Assembly (NCBI GenBank): GCA_964019135.1
Contig: OZ025265.1
Coordinates: forward strand, 6,764,318 to 6,828,317
DNA length: 64,000 nucleotides
Source: Arenicola marina
Taxonomy: Eukaryota; Annelida; Polychaeta; Arenicolidae
Reading direction: 5' to 3'
Position numbers and translations under genes: made by a program. The stretch's first letter is position 1; every line of letters begins with the position of its first letter. Positions 12,373 through 25,006 of the stretch are shown in pieces. The notes under the pieces are model-generated. The model had not been told where the DNA came from. It did not search any database and saw only the letters and a list, made by a program, of their open reading frames with translations.

Positions 12373-12446
12373 GGCTTCCGCAGCGCAACGGTAGCGTGCG
12401 TGCCTTGTAATCTCGCGACCGGGGTGCAATGCCCGACCTGGCGGGG
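12373..12446 (+). mobile_element. tRNA-like SINE head or tRNA pseudogene, degenerate
   Basis: The segment has a good A-box region AGCGCAACGGTAGCG, similar to the 5' half of eukaryotic tRNA-Trp-type genes. A degenerate B box GGGGTGCAATGCCC lies about 45 bases later. The stems are not conserved. It is best read as a tRNA-derived SINE remnant. The downstream body (about 12447-12580) is unrecognised. Confidence 0.45.
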
Positions 12447-13129
12447 ATGAACTTTTGGAGGCCTATGATTTCAACTACCACACCAATGGTGCCAATGGTG
12501 ACGAACCTGGGAGCACCCTTTCGGAAATACGCAGTTACACAGGGTGTACAGCGGCAGGAAGGCCGACTATGGCCGATCGCTACAGTTAGATATTAAAGGG
12601 TTTGCCCTAAACGTTAAAATGCAAACGTTAATTTAGCGTTAAATCAATTAGCAAAATTTCGTTAGAGTAACTTTATCATTTAACGTTAATTAAACGCAGT
12701 TGCTAACGTTCATATAACGTTAAATTAACGTTGGCAGGCTGGGGAGTACCCATGTTTCTGAGAGTCACCGCTACTCGTTGAGAATAAAGACTAGGTCACG
12801 GGGTGACCACCATGATTCCGGGAGGGTAATGCCTGGTGGTCACGTGGTAATACCTCTCTCACATAACAGATCATTTCAGGTAAATTCACGGCTCGTGTTG
12901 ATTGCTGTAGCGACCCAGCGACAATGACATGTATGGTGTGACTAGCACCATCATATAACGCCATCGGCGTACTCCGGATGGGCTTGACCGGACATGGTGG
13001 GCGGCTTCTGATGACGTCGCTTCTGCCCGTCCCTTTGCTTAACGTCGGAAGCATTGTGGCGTGTGTACAGTGCTGCCGAGTGAGTCGTATCCCCCTCGTT
13101 GGCGATCCAACCCAACTCTCAGCCAAGTA
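12447..13129. other. Unique sequence with an AACGTT cluster
   Basis: No gene is seen. 12605-12735 holds six copies of the palindrome AACGTT, mostly extended as TTAACGTTAA-like motifs. Confidence 0.5.
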
Positions 13130-13650
13130 AACTGGCCACACTTAAGTATAGCTTCAGCCCCACAGTTCACACTTAAGTGTGGCTTCACTTCCATCGTCCA
13201 ACTTAAGTGTAGCTTCAATCTCACAGTCCACACTTAAGTGTAGCTTCAGCCTCGCAGTTCATACTTAAGTGTCGCTTCAATCCCACCGTCCACACTTAAG
13301 TATAGCTTTAATCCCACAATCCACACTTAGATGTGGCTTCAATCCCACCGCCCACACTTAAGTGTAGCCTCAATCCCACAGTCCACACTTTAGTGTGGCT
13401 TCAGTCCCACCGTCCACACTTAAGTGTAACTTCAGCCCCACAGTTCACACTTAAGTGTGGCTTCGATCCCACCGTCCACACTTAAGTGTAGCTTCAATCC
13501 CACAGTCCACACTTAAGTGTGGCTTCAATCCCACCGTCCACACTTAAGTGTAGCCTCAATCTCACAGTCCACACTTAAGTGTGGCTTCAATCCCACAGTC
13601 CGCGCTTAAGTGTGGATTCAATCTCACAGTCCACACTGAAGTGTAGTTTC
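13130..13650. repeat. 31-bp minisatellite with palindromic core
   Basis: About 16 tandem copies of a 31-bp unit of the form ACTTAAGTGTGGCTTCAATC followed by CCACCGTCCAC. The period is exactly 31 between 13450 and 13481. Each unit contains CACTTAAGTG. In units ending GTGG the palindrome extends to 16 bp (CCACACTTAAGTGTGG). Copies alternate between GTGGCTTC and GTAGCTTC variants. Confidence 0.92.
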
Positions 13651-14749
13651 AACGTCACATCTGGCAAATGAAATAGTGGACGCAAACGCTGTTATTTCCC
13701 CTTCTCTTCCTGATGGCATTAATATAATGTTTGCCGATTTCCTTGCCTTACAGACTCCTGAGCCTTCCTTTGGCCTGTTTTCTGCCTATCGCTGTGAGAC
13801 CGATGTCTTGATAACATGTCCCCCATGTCTTCTGCCGATATCTCCGGGGTAACCGTGCAGTTGCGCCAGCCCACACAGCCCACAAGGGCAGATCAATATT
13901 ACTAGCCATTACACTTCAGTCTTACTACAGGTGTCGCTGTGGCAGGAGACCCAGGCGAGGCCAGTCACTATGGCCTGGGGGCAGCGGCCCTCTGCCGAAC
14001 AACGTAACACCGCCCAGTAATTACTGACCACAGGACCACTGGACGCCAAATACAGGGGCGGGGGTCACAGTTGTATTACGGAATGAATGACTATAACAGC
14101 GCCCGGAAACGGTTGGCATGGTTACCGTAGACCTAGGGTAGTTCGACCTGATAGGTTTCTTGCCTACTGCTGTCTTGCGCTGTGCCGTGTGGTGACGTGG
14201 CATGCACGAGTTCGGTACACTGGACATTGAATAGAGTTGTATGCAAGCATAGTTAAGCAGAAGTTTATTTTCTTGGAAAAGCTTAGCCATCAAGTGTATT
14301 AAACATGTCGGTGTTGTTCCTTGTCTGAACAACAAAGCACTACAACTAACACTGCTACGTGCTACGCCAGCATTTTCTCAATTTAATAATCTATACGTAC
14401 CAATTCGGGTAGACACATGTTCTCTAATGTCGGAGCAAAAATTACTCCATCAACGTTTATAATTCAATAAAAATAATGATGGGTGATTTTTAAAATATGT
14501 GAATAGACAAAGAACAAAGTGTTAAGTGGCGCCGGCAGGAGGCGTACATTGCTGATGTTTGTCTATAAGCGTATAGGCGACAGGGGAGTTTTTCTAGCAG
14601 ACCAGTCTGCAAGGCAATATTTGCGACCCTTTAATACGTTCCTGTCATTGTCTGAGGAGTGACTAAATCCGGTTTTAATTAGCTCATTAGTGGGTGAATG
14701 TGACCTGGAACACTCATCACTCTGCCCTCTACAACAGAGCGTCACTCTA
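13651..14749. other. Unique sequence, no gene seen
   Basis: Contains a minus-strand open frame of 104 codons (14335-14021) without a recognisable domain or supporting splice sites. It is not called as a gene. Confidence 0.5.
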
Positions 14750-17700
14750 CAGCAAACCGCCATGAAGCACACCGCAATGAAGCACACCGCCATGAAGCAC
14801 ACCGCAATGAAGCACACCGCAATGAAGCACACCGCAATGAAGCACACCGCAATGAAGCACACCGCCATGAAGCACACCGCAATGAAGCACACCGCAATGA
14901 AGCACACCGCAATGAAGCACACCGCCATGAAGCACACCGCCAGGAAGCAGACCGCAATGAAGCACACCGCAATGAAGCACACCGCAATGAAGCACACCGC
15001 CATGAAGCACACCGCCATGAAACGCACCGCAATGAAGCACATCGCAATGAAGCACACCGCAATGAAGCACACCGCAATGATACAAACCGCAATGAAGTAC
15101 ACCGCAATGAAGCACACCGCCATGAAGCACACCGCAATGAAGCACTCTGCCATGAAACACACCGCAATGAAGCACACCGCCATGAAGCACACCGCCAGGA
15201 AGCACACCGCAATGAAGCACACCGCAATGAAGCACACCGCAATGAAGCACACCGCAATGAAGCACACCGCCATTAAGGACACCGCAATGAAGCACACCGC
15301 CATAAAGCACACCGCAATGAAGCACACCGCCATAAAGCACACCGCAATGAAGCACTCTGCCATGAAGCACACCGCAATGAAGCACACCGCAATGAAGCAC
15401 ACCGCAATGAAACACACCGCCATGAAGCACACCGCCATGAAACACACCGCAATGAAGCACTCTGCCATGAAGCACACCGCAATGAAGCACACCGCAATGA
15501 AGCACACCGCAATGAAGCACACCGCCATGAAGCACACCGTCATGAAGCACACCGCTATGAAGCACACCGCAATGAAGCACACCGCAATGAAGCACACCGC
15601 AATGAAGCACACCGCAATGAAGCACACCGCAATGAAGCACACCGCAATGAAGCACACCGCGATGAAGCACACCGCAATGAAGCACACCGCGATGAAGCAC
15701 ACCGCAATGAAGCACACCGCGATGAAGCACACCGCAATGAAGCACACCGCAATGAAGCACACCGCGATGAAGCACACCGCAATGAAGCACACCGCAATGA
15801 AGCACACCGCCATGAAGCACACCGCCAGGAAGCACACCGCAATGAAGCACACCGCAATGAAGCACACCGCAATGAAGCACACCGCCATGAAGCACACCGC
15901 CATGAAACGCACCGCAATGAAGCACATCGCAATGAAGCACACCGCAATGAAGCACACCGCAATGATACAAACCGCAATGAAGTACACCGCAATGAAGCAC
16001 ACCGCCATGAAGCACACCGCAATGAAGCACTCTGCCATGAAACACACCGCAATGAAGCACACCGCCATGAAGCACACCGCCAGGAAGCACACCGCAATGA
16101 AGCACACCGCAATGAAGCACACCGCAATGAAGCACACCGCCATTAAGGACACCGCAATGAAGCACACCGCCATAAAGCACACCGCAATGAAGCACTCTGC
16201 CATGAAGCACACCGCAATGAAGCACACCGCAATGAAGCACACCGCAATGAAACACACCGCCATGAAGCACACCGCCATGAAACACACCGCAATGAAGCAC
16301 TCTGCCATGAAGCACACCGCAATGAAGCACACCGCAATGAAGCACACCGCAATGAAGCACACCGCCATGAAGCACACCGTCATGAAGCACACCGCTATGA
16401 AGCACACCGCAATGAAGCACACCGCAATGAAGCACACCGCAATGAAGCACACCGCAATGAAGCACACCGCAATGAAGCACACCGCAATGAAGCACACCGC
16501 GATGAAGCACACCGCAATGAAGCACACCGCGATGAAGCACACCGCAATGAAGCACACCGCAATGAAGCACACCGCAATGAAGCACCCCGCAATGAAGCAC
16601 ACCGCGATGAAGCACACCGCCATGAAGCACACCGCCAGGAAACACACCGCAATGAAGCACACCGCCACGAAGCACACCGCAATGAAGCACTCTGCCATGA
16701 AGCACACCGCAATGAAGCACACCGCAATGAAGCACACCGCAATGAAGCACACCGCCATGAAGCACACCGCCATGAAACACACCGCAATGAAGCACATCGC
16801 AATGAAGCACACCGCAATGAAGCACTCTGCCATGAAGCACACCGCAATGAAGCACACCGCCATGGAGCACACCGCAATGAAGCACACCGCTATGAAGCAC
16901 ACCGCAATGAAGCACACCGCTATGAAGCACACCGCAATAAAGCACACCGCAATGAAGCACACCGCCATGAAGCACACCGCAATGAAGCACACCGCAATGA
17001 AGCACACCGCTATGAAGCACACCGCAATGAAGCACACCGCTATGAAGCACACCGCTATGAAGCACACCGCAATGAAGCACACCGCAATGAAGCACACCGC
17101 AATGAAGCACACCGCAATGAAGCACACCGCCATGGAGCACACCGCAATGAAGCACACCGCAATGAAGCACACTGCGATGAAGCACACCGCAATGAAGCAC
17201 ACCGCAATGAAGCACCCCGCAATGAAGCACACCGCGATGAAGCACACCGCCATGAAGCACACCGCCAGGAAACACACCGCAATGAAGCACACCGCCACGA
17301 AGCACACCGCAATGAAGCACACCGCCATGAAGCACACCGCCATGAAGCACACCGCAATGAAGCACACCGCAATGAAGCACACCGCAATGAAGCACACCGC
17401 CATGAAGCACACCGCCATGAAACACACCGCAATGAAGCACATCGCAATGAAGCACACCGCAATGAAGCACTCTGCCATGAAGCACACCGCAATGAAGCAC
17501 ACCGCCATGGAGCACACCGCAATGAAGCACACCGCTATGAAGCACACCGCAATGAAGCACACCGCTATGAAGCACACCGCAATAAAGCACACCGCAATGA
17601 AGCACACCGCCATGAAGCACACCGCAATGAAGCACACCGTAATGAAGCACACCGCTATGAAGCACACCGCAATGAAGCACACCGCTATGAAGCACACCGC

Positions 17701-18235
17701 AATGAAGCACACCGCAATGAAGCACACCGCGATGAAGCACACCGCCATGAAGCACACCGCCAGGAAGCACACCGCAATGAAGCACACCGCAATGAAGCAC
17801 ACCGCAATGAAGCACACCGCCATGGAGCACACCGCCATGAAGCACACCGCAATGAAGCACTCTGCCATGAAGCCCACCGCAATGAAGCACACCGCAATGA
17901 AGCACACCGCAATGAAGCACACCGCAATGAAGCACACCGCCATGAAACACACCGCCATGAAGCACATCGCAATGAAGCGCACCGCAATGAAGCACACCGC
18001 AATGAAGCACACCGCCATGAAGCACACCGCCATGAAGCACACCGCAATGAAGCACACCGCCATGAAGCACACCGCAATGAAGCACACCGCAATGAAGCAC
18101 ACCGCAATGAAGCACACCGCAATGAAGCACACCGCAATGAAGCACACCGCCATGAAGCACACCGCAATGAAGCACACCGCAATGAAGCACACTGCGATGA
18201 AGCACACCGCAATGAAGCACACCGCGATGAAGCAG
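14750..18235. repeat. 15-bp minisatellite, about 232 units without phase slip
   Basis: The unit is ATGAAGCACACCGCN. From 14761 to 18235 every copy is exactly 15 bp, so the phase never changes. Because 15 is a multiple of three and the unit lacks stops, long frames are open on both strands. On the plus strand 14690-18340 reads (Met-Lys-His-Thr-Ala)n. On the minus strand 18222-14563 reads (Cys-Phe-Ile-Ala-Val)n and 18304-14747 reads (Val-Leu-His-Cys-Gly)n. The most variable base is the one before each ATG. Higher-order copies recur at offsets of 885 bp (59 units) and 630 bp (42 units). None of the frames is called as a gene, since no conserved flanking domain is visible. Confidence 0.95.
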
Positions 18236-20580
18236 TCCTACCTGAGTGTGTCTCAAACTGTCATACTTTTCAAGACTAAAATGCATCGCTTTGCACTTAG
18301 CCACGATAGAAAGTGGGTGTGGTTATCTTTTAAACCATAATATCGTATTACACGATATTATTTATATTATTGTAACTTGTTATTGCCATCATTATGTCTG
18401 TATTTATTACATGTACATTGATGACTCGTGTTAAGCAGGTGCGATCGCTAGGAGGCGACCTTTGGTGGTCGCATTAGTTTGTTTTAATCCTATGTTACTT
18501 GGATTTCATCTCCGTCTTACTTCGTCTTCTCGCATTACTATCGCGTCTATCGCATTATCTACTACATCTGCCTCTGCATTCCCCCCACCACAGTATTTCT
18601 CCATCGTTTCTTCTCCGTTCTGACATATCAGCCTTTATTGTATTATGTTTCTGTTTAATCATTTTCTTTGCATTCTTGATCTGGCACATCGCGTTGCCCA
18701 TGTCCTGACCCCCACCGCCCCCCCCCCCCCCCGCCCCCCCTACCCACTTCCTCGTCCTCTTACACATCCTTTTGAAGCAATATGCTTACATGCGCCATCT
18801 TAGATTTTTTACATTTTAGAATCAAGACTAAACTATCTCAAAATTTATGATGCATATGTTTTTATATCTCTTTGAGTCTGTAAAACAAACATTTCAACAT
18901 AAAACTGCGTGGTTTATTTATATCGCGCGAGGACGTGATAGCGAGCCGCGGTCGACATCACACACAAAATAGCGAACTGCGAACAGGCGCGTAGGGATAT
19001 AAAGCCGGCCACCAACTTCTGCTCCGTTGACCAATGCTTCTCTCCGGATAGCCCGCAGGCTTTCAGGATTTAAACTCAAGACAAAATGTACTTATTTGAC
19101 ATGGAGAAGAGGTTGGTAATACAAAAAATTACGGGATATATTGCTTTGAGTTCCTTCCCCTGTGTTTTGTGGCGTCACATGCCACTTGTCGTTGGCCTTG
19201 TTTAAATTATACTCGCTCGCCTTGCCATCCCCAATATTCCTCAATAAGCCTCTTCCGGTCTGTTGTTGTATTAGTCATGATTGTGTTATATGCCAACCTT
19301 GCTTTCCTTCTGTCATTTCTTCTGCGCCTAATTACCCGAGTCACCTGTTTATCTGCCGATATATCTCTTCCATGTATGGGGATTTCATTCCAGAGATTCT
19401 CGTGACTAGTCTCGTTCTGCTAGTGTCCCCCATTATCGACCGGCCCGAGAGGGCATCACCCTCCTGGGGCATCCGTTTACAGGTGGCACAATGTACAGGT
19501 GAGCAGAACCCCCGGGGGTGTCAAAAGCGCAGGGGGAGGGTGAGAGGGGCGGTGAGGGAAGGGTGATAACACGATGACCTAGGTGACGGAGGAGGCGCTG
19601 CATTAAGCTGGGAGCTGGGTGGGTGGTAATAAGGGACACTAAGTTAGATCTGTTGTTTGTGTCAGACAGGTGGGCGTGGTTGCTCCACAGCTCTTTTTTT
19701 TGTCTTTTAATCTCCACAGCCCTTGGGTGAAACCGTTGCAAGCTACTTTCTCCCGGTCGCATTCCCAAGGACACCACGAAACCCTCACTCCTCTTTCACC
19801 ATTCCCCCCGATAAAGTCGGCGACGCGTATGCCCAACACACACAGACAGAGGTAGGCTTTACATACATCCACGTGAACAGGTGAACTCTGGGTACATCTC
19901 CCTGCCTTCCACTGACGGGCGCAGCATCCTTGCCCCACCTGCTTCCACCCCCTTCCTTGCCCCCTTCCCGCCCTCCTCGTAGGTTCATTCTCCGTAGATG
20001 ATGCGCCATCTCCCCACACCCACCCATCTACCGTGTCCACCCCTCCACCATCCCTCCCGTACCCCTCCCCTAGCGGATCCTGCTCGTAAAACAAACGGCC
20101 GCATCACACGACACACGGACGCCGGGAAGACGCCAGCGCCCTCTGTGGTCGAGATTCGCGCTCTGTGCGGGGTCGCCCACTTCTGTCGTTGGCGCTGAGA
20201 GAGCTAGATCGAGGCTGTAGATATGTTCCCCCTTACACGATACTAATCAGCGAAAGACGTCAACACCTACTGATTCCATTGAAATAAGACTGCAGGTGCA
20301 TTGCCGGTGTGATTAATGGGAAGGCCAGGTCGTCTCGGCACAGTAATAGCAAGTCATCCTGCACACTGAGGCTTATACCTAAGGTAAGGTGTGTACCTTG
20401 ACCACGTTCAGTCTCAGGTGGACCGTGTAACACATTCACGTTCCGTCACATCATTTCCGGCTTTAAGTTTTAACGTAGGCCCTTAAAGGCCGATGGTATA
20501 TTCATTTTCAATCAACAGGTCATGGGGTTCGAACCTTGGCACCTACGTCTATTTGCTTCCAACTTACATTGTCCTGTGAT
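18236..20580. other. Unique sequence, no gene recognised
   Basis: AT-rich at first, then GC-rich and purine/pyrimidine-skewed after 19500. 18711-18745 is a nearly pure C tract. Overlapping open frames at 19433-20094 lack a recognisable domain. No tRNA or rRNA was seen. Confidence 0.5.
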
Positions 20581-20690
20581 GTATAGGGGCGGGGGGGGGG
20601 CATTCGGGGCACGTGCCCCCCCGATTAAAATAGTGGGGGGTGAGGAGGGGGGGCACGGGTATTTTTGTGCCCCCCTCCCAATAATTCTCA
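20581..20690. mobile_element. G/C-homopolymer CACGTG element, remnant
   Basis: G-run and C-run sequence around GGGGCACGTGCCCCCCC, followed by a second inverted pair of the type GGGGGGGCAC..GTGCCCCCC with a short A/T-rich spacer. It resembles the termini of the copy at 21204-21392. The class is inferred only by that similarity. Confidence 0.4.
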
Positions 20691-20919
20691 TGCTGCTTTC
20701 CAAACTAACACATGATAATCTTTCCTTATTATTGTGGTAAAGCCTCAGGATAAAGTTCAGAAATCTTTGTATGGGCGCGTAATAATGTATATAGAACCAC
20801 GAACCATCTGATCCATCGGGTATTGCCCTTGCTGAGCAACTCGCGTGCTGCGTGGTGTTACGTTATGCACGAGAAACACACAGCATGAAGCCAAAAGGAA
20901 GGCGTTAAATCCCAAGCTC

Positions 20920-21030
20920 TGGGTGTGGGTGTTGGGTTAATGATAACACACATATAGGCAGCGATGGGGTCTGGGTGTGGATGGTGGGCTAATAGAAGCA
21001 CACATATAGGCAGTGATGGAGTCTGGATGT
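20920..21030. repeat. Two tandem 52-bp copies
   Basis: GGGTGTGG..CACACATATAGGCAG..GATGG is present twice. CACATATAGGCAG begins at 20949 and 21001, an offset of 52 bp, with several substitutions between copies. Confidence 0.6.
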
Positions 21031-21203
21031 CCGTGTTTGTCATTTTTGTAGTTTGTATGAAAATCATCGATACACATGCGCCGAGGACTATTATTTATCT
21101 TATCAATACTTCCAAAGTTCTAGATTCAATCTAATGAGAACTGGCGTGTCGATTTTAGCAACGAAACGAGACAAGACTATAGTGTAGTAATTGTTATAGG
21201 ATC

Positions 21204-21392
21204 CAGTGACGGACCGCGGGAGGGGGCACAGGGGGCACGTGCCAAATAGGCGCAAAAAAACACGTGCCCCCCCCCCTTTAAGAGGGGCACATTTACTATT
21301 CGTTCTGCATCTCACCAGCACCCACTCCCCTCCCCCGGTCGCAAATAATGTTGCCCCCCGCCCCCTTTCGTACATTCCTGGATCCGGCACAG
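21204..21392. mobile_element. Short non-autonomous element, hAT-like ends (MITE candidate)
   Basis: It begins CAGTGACGGACCGCGG. It ends with the near reverse complement of CAGTGCCGGATCCAGG. The interior has G/C runs around CACGTG (GGGGGCACGTGCC and CACGTGCCCCCCCCC). CAGTG-type ends with an interior of this kind recall non-autonomous hAT elements. No clean 8-bp target duplication was found, so this is tentative. Confidence 0.4.
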
Positions 21393-21981
21393 GAATCTGT
21401 CCTGTTAAGTGGCGCGAACGGCGTTTCTGATGTTATCGATAATTTAAAAACACTTTACTGTGATGACTTCTATAAGCTGACAGTTTTCATGATCCTTGCT
21501 GCGGTATAAAAAGAAAATGTCAAACAGGTATGAGAACATTTTGCTCAAACACTCTTCATACACAATTTTATTTGAATTATGCAAAAATGTGTATGTAACT
21601 TCTGAACATGATTTTGTGTAAACAGTATTTATTTATTTACTATTGGCAAACGGTACAGAATACTATGTTAATGTCTCTAGTGAACATGACACTTTAATCA
21701 GTGCACTTTGCTACCATCTGGGGCTTCTTTAAGCACCACTAGCATAAGAAAAAAAGAAAATTGGATCACAGACATTTCATTCTAGATTTATAATAATAAT
21801 ACTAATACGCATGAAACTTCTCGTGTCTGGCTATTATTTCAGGTTAAGGTAGATCCACTATGTGCCATCTTGAACAAGAATCACGTTTGTAAACTGCTTA
21901 CCTTAAGAAAGTGGATTCTTTCTCAAGCCACTCTTCTGTGGCGCATATTTAAGCACAGAACAGACACGACTTCCCAAAACG
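21393..21981. other. Unique AT-rich sequence, no gene seen
   Basis: Contains a few short A-rich runs only. No exon, RNA gene or mobile element was recognised. Confidence 0.55.
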
Positions 21982-24293
21982 TCCAAGTCATCATCGTATA
22001 GACATCTGGGAACATCAAAGTCCTCATTGTATAGACATTTGGGAACATCAAAGTCCTCATTGTATAGACATCTGGGAACATCCAAGTTCTCACTGCATAG
22101 ATGTCTGGGAACATTTTGCATAGACATCTGGGAACGTCCATGTCCCCATTGTATAGACATCTGGGAACGTCCAAGTCCTTACTGTATAGATCTCTGGGAT
22201 CGTCCAAGTCCTCACTGCATGGACATCTGGGAACTTCTAAGTCCTCATTGCATAGATATCTGGGATCGTCCAAGTCTTCATTGTATAGTCATCTGGGAAC
22301 TTCCAAGTCCTCACTGTATAGATATCTGGGAAAGTCGAAGTCCTCATTGTATAGACATCTGGGAACGTCCAAGTCCTCATTGTATAGCCATCTGGGAACG
22401 TCCAAGTCATCATTGTATAGACATCTGGGAACGTCCACGTCCTTACTGTATAGATATCTGGGATCATTCAAGTCCTCACTGTATAGAAATGTGGGATCGT
22501 CCAAGTCCTCATTGTATAGATATCTGGGATCGTTTAAGTCTTCATTGTATAGATATCTGGGATCGTCCAAGTCCTCATTGTATAGCCATCTGGGAACGTC
22601 CAAGTCCTCATTGTATAGACATCTGGGTACGTCCAAGTCATCATTGTATAGACATCTGGGAACGTCCAAGTCCTCATTGTATAGCCATCTGGGAACGTCC
22701 AAGTCCTCAATGTATAGCCATCTGGGAACTTCCAAGTCCTCACTGTATAGATATCTGGGATCGTCCAAGTCCTCATTGTATAGACATCTGGGTACGTCCA
22801 AGTCATCATTGTATAGACATCTGGGAACGTCCAAGTCCTCACTGTATAAATATCTGGGTACGTCCAATTCATCATTGTATAGACATCTGGGAACGTCCAA
22901 GTCCTTACTGTATAGATATCTGGGAACGTCGAAGTCATCATTGTATAGACATCTGGGAACGTCCAAGTCCTCATTGTATAGACATCTGGGAACGTCCAAT
23001 TCATTATTGTATAGACATCTGGGAACGTCCAAGTCCTCATTGTATAGCCACCTGGGAACGTCCAATTCATCATTGTATAGCCATCTGGGAACGTCCAAGT
23101 CCTCATTGTATAGATATCTGGGATCGTCCAAGTCCTCATTGTATAGACATCTGGGTACGTCCAAGTCATCATTGTATAGACATCTGGGAACGTCCAAGTC
23201 CTCACTGTATAGATATCTGGGTACGTCCAATTCATCATTGTATAGATATCTGGGATCGTCCAAGTCCTCATTGTATAGACATCTGGGTACGTCCAAGTCA
23301 TCATTGTATAGATATCTGGGAACGTCCAAGTCCTTACTGTATAGATATCTGGGATCATCCAAGTCCTCACTGTATAGAAATGTGGGATCGTCCAAGTCCT
23401 TACTGTATAGATATCTGGGAACGTCGAAGTCATCATTGTATAGACATCTGGGAACGTCCAAGTCCTCATTGTATAGACATCTGGGAACGTCCAATTCATT
23501 ATTGTATAGACATCTGGGAACGTCCAAGTCCTCATTGTATAGCCACCTGGGAACGTCCAATTCATCATTGTATAGCCATCTGGGAACGTCCAAGTCCTCA
23601 TTGTATAGATATCTGGGATCGTCCAAGTCCTCATTGTATAGACATCTGGGTACGTCCAAGTCATCATTGTATAGACATCTGGGAACGTCCAAGTCCTCAC
23701 TGTATAGATATCTGGGTACGTCCAAGTCATCATTGTATAGATATCTGGGAACGTCCAAGTCCTCATTGTATAGATATCTGGGATCATCCAAGTCCTCACT
23801 GTATAGAAATGTGGGATCGTCCAAGTCCTTACTGTATAGATATCTGGGAACGTCGAAGTCATCATTGTATAGACATCTGGGAACGTCCAAGTCCTCATTG
23901 TATAGACATCTGGGAACGTCCAATTCATTATTGTATAGACATCTGGGAACGTCCAAGTCCTCATTGTATAGCCATCTGGGAACGTCCAATTCATCATTGC
24001 ATAGCCATCTGGGAACGTCCAAGTCCTCATTGTATAGCCATCTGGGAACTTCCAAGTCCTCACTGTATAGATATCTGGGATCGTCCAAGTCCTTACTGTA
24101 TAGACATCTGGGTACGTCCAAGTCATCATTGTATAGACATCTGGGAACGTCCAAGTCCTTACTGTATAGACATCTGGGTACATCCAAGTCATCATTGTAT
24201 AGACATCTGGGATCGTCCAAGTCCTCATTGTATAGATATCTGGGATCGTCCAAGTCCTCATTGTATAGATATCTGGGATCGTCCAAATCCTTG
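21982..24293. repeat. 33-bp minisatellite, about 70 units
   Basis: The unit is CCTCATTGTATAGACATCTG followed by GGAACGTCCAAGT. Variants are GATATC, GCCATC, GATCG, GTACG, CAATTC and CCTTACTG. One short 23-bp unit near 22110 shifts phase. After it, markers stay in exact 33-bp register: TAGAAATGTGGG occurs at 22484, 23375 and 23804, separated by 27 and 13 units. Since 33 is a multiple of three, long frames are open on both strands, for example (HCIDIWERPSP)n on the plus strand and (DLDVPRCLYNE)n on the minus strand. These are treated as artefacts. Confidence 0.95.
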
Positions 24294-25006
24294 CTGTTTG
24301 AACGTGCCGCGATGTCCTGTGTATTTAGCTTTGGTGTGGTGTACAACAGCCGGCAAGCAGCCGCCGTCTCTGCAAATCAGGGTAGGCGTTCATGCGGATG
24401 ACGTCATCAGTCTCGTCCGGTTCACGTTGTCGCTCAGGACTGTGTTCGTATATTCTCTCCTGTATTGTATTATATAGACGCCACTGTCTGCTGCCTCGCT
24501 GTGTCGCTGAACAGTATATAATAATTAGCCGAATATATCAATTAGTGACGAATAACATATCGACAAAAAATATTGGGTCAGTTATTTGCCGCACTGGTGG
24601 GCGCAATTATATAAAAATGACAACAATACTTTCTAGCCGGAGAAATATAATCACCAGCGGTAGAGTAATTATGGGTTGATTATGGAAAGCGCGTGACGTC
24701 ACGAGGCCGATGTGACAGTCTCAGGGCCCGTCTTGAGCTAGACTGTTGTCTGAGTCTGTGACAGTTGTTATGTTTTTATTTCCAGACAAGGGCTTTGAAT
24801 TTAATAACGTTGTTAAGGGGAATTGAACATGCTCCCCAGGATGGCACAATGTAAACATTCCGGTGAAGGCATTTCTATTTTTAGCTATATCCACTGAGAG
24901 TCCTCACAGTAAATCTAAATAATACATGAAATTCAAAATATATGTATATGTGGGGGATGCGCATCACATTTCGTCAACCCAAAGGCGGTTTGTTGCGATA
25001 TTAGAG
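24294..25006. other. Unique sequence, no gene seen
   Basis: No recognised family. Short open frames only. Confidence 0.5.

Noticed and set aside
14563..18340. Giant open frames (about 1,200 codons) on both strands over the 15-bp array as protein genes
   Set aside because: They follow automatically from a stop-free unit divisible by three and have no domain outside the repeat. Kept only as an observation about variation.
19433..20094. Minus-strand frames of 114 and 151 codons
   Set aside because: Low-complexity Gly/Arg-rich translations in skewed DNA, overlapping other frames, without domain or splice support.
21903..24477. Open frames of 575-816 codons over the 33-bp array as genes
   Set aside because: Same cause as above. 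Frames are open on both strands and no flanking domain or splice structure is visible.
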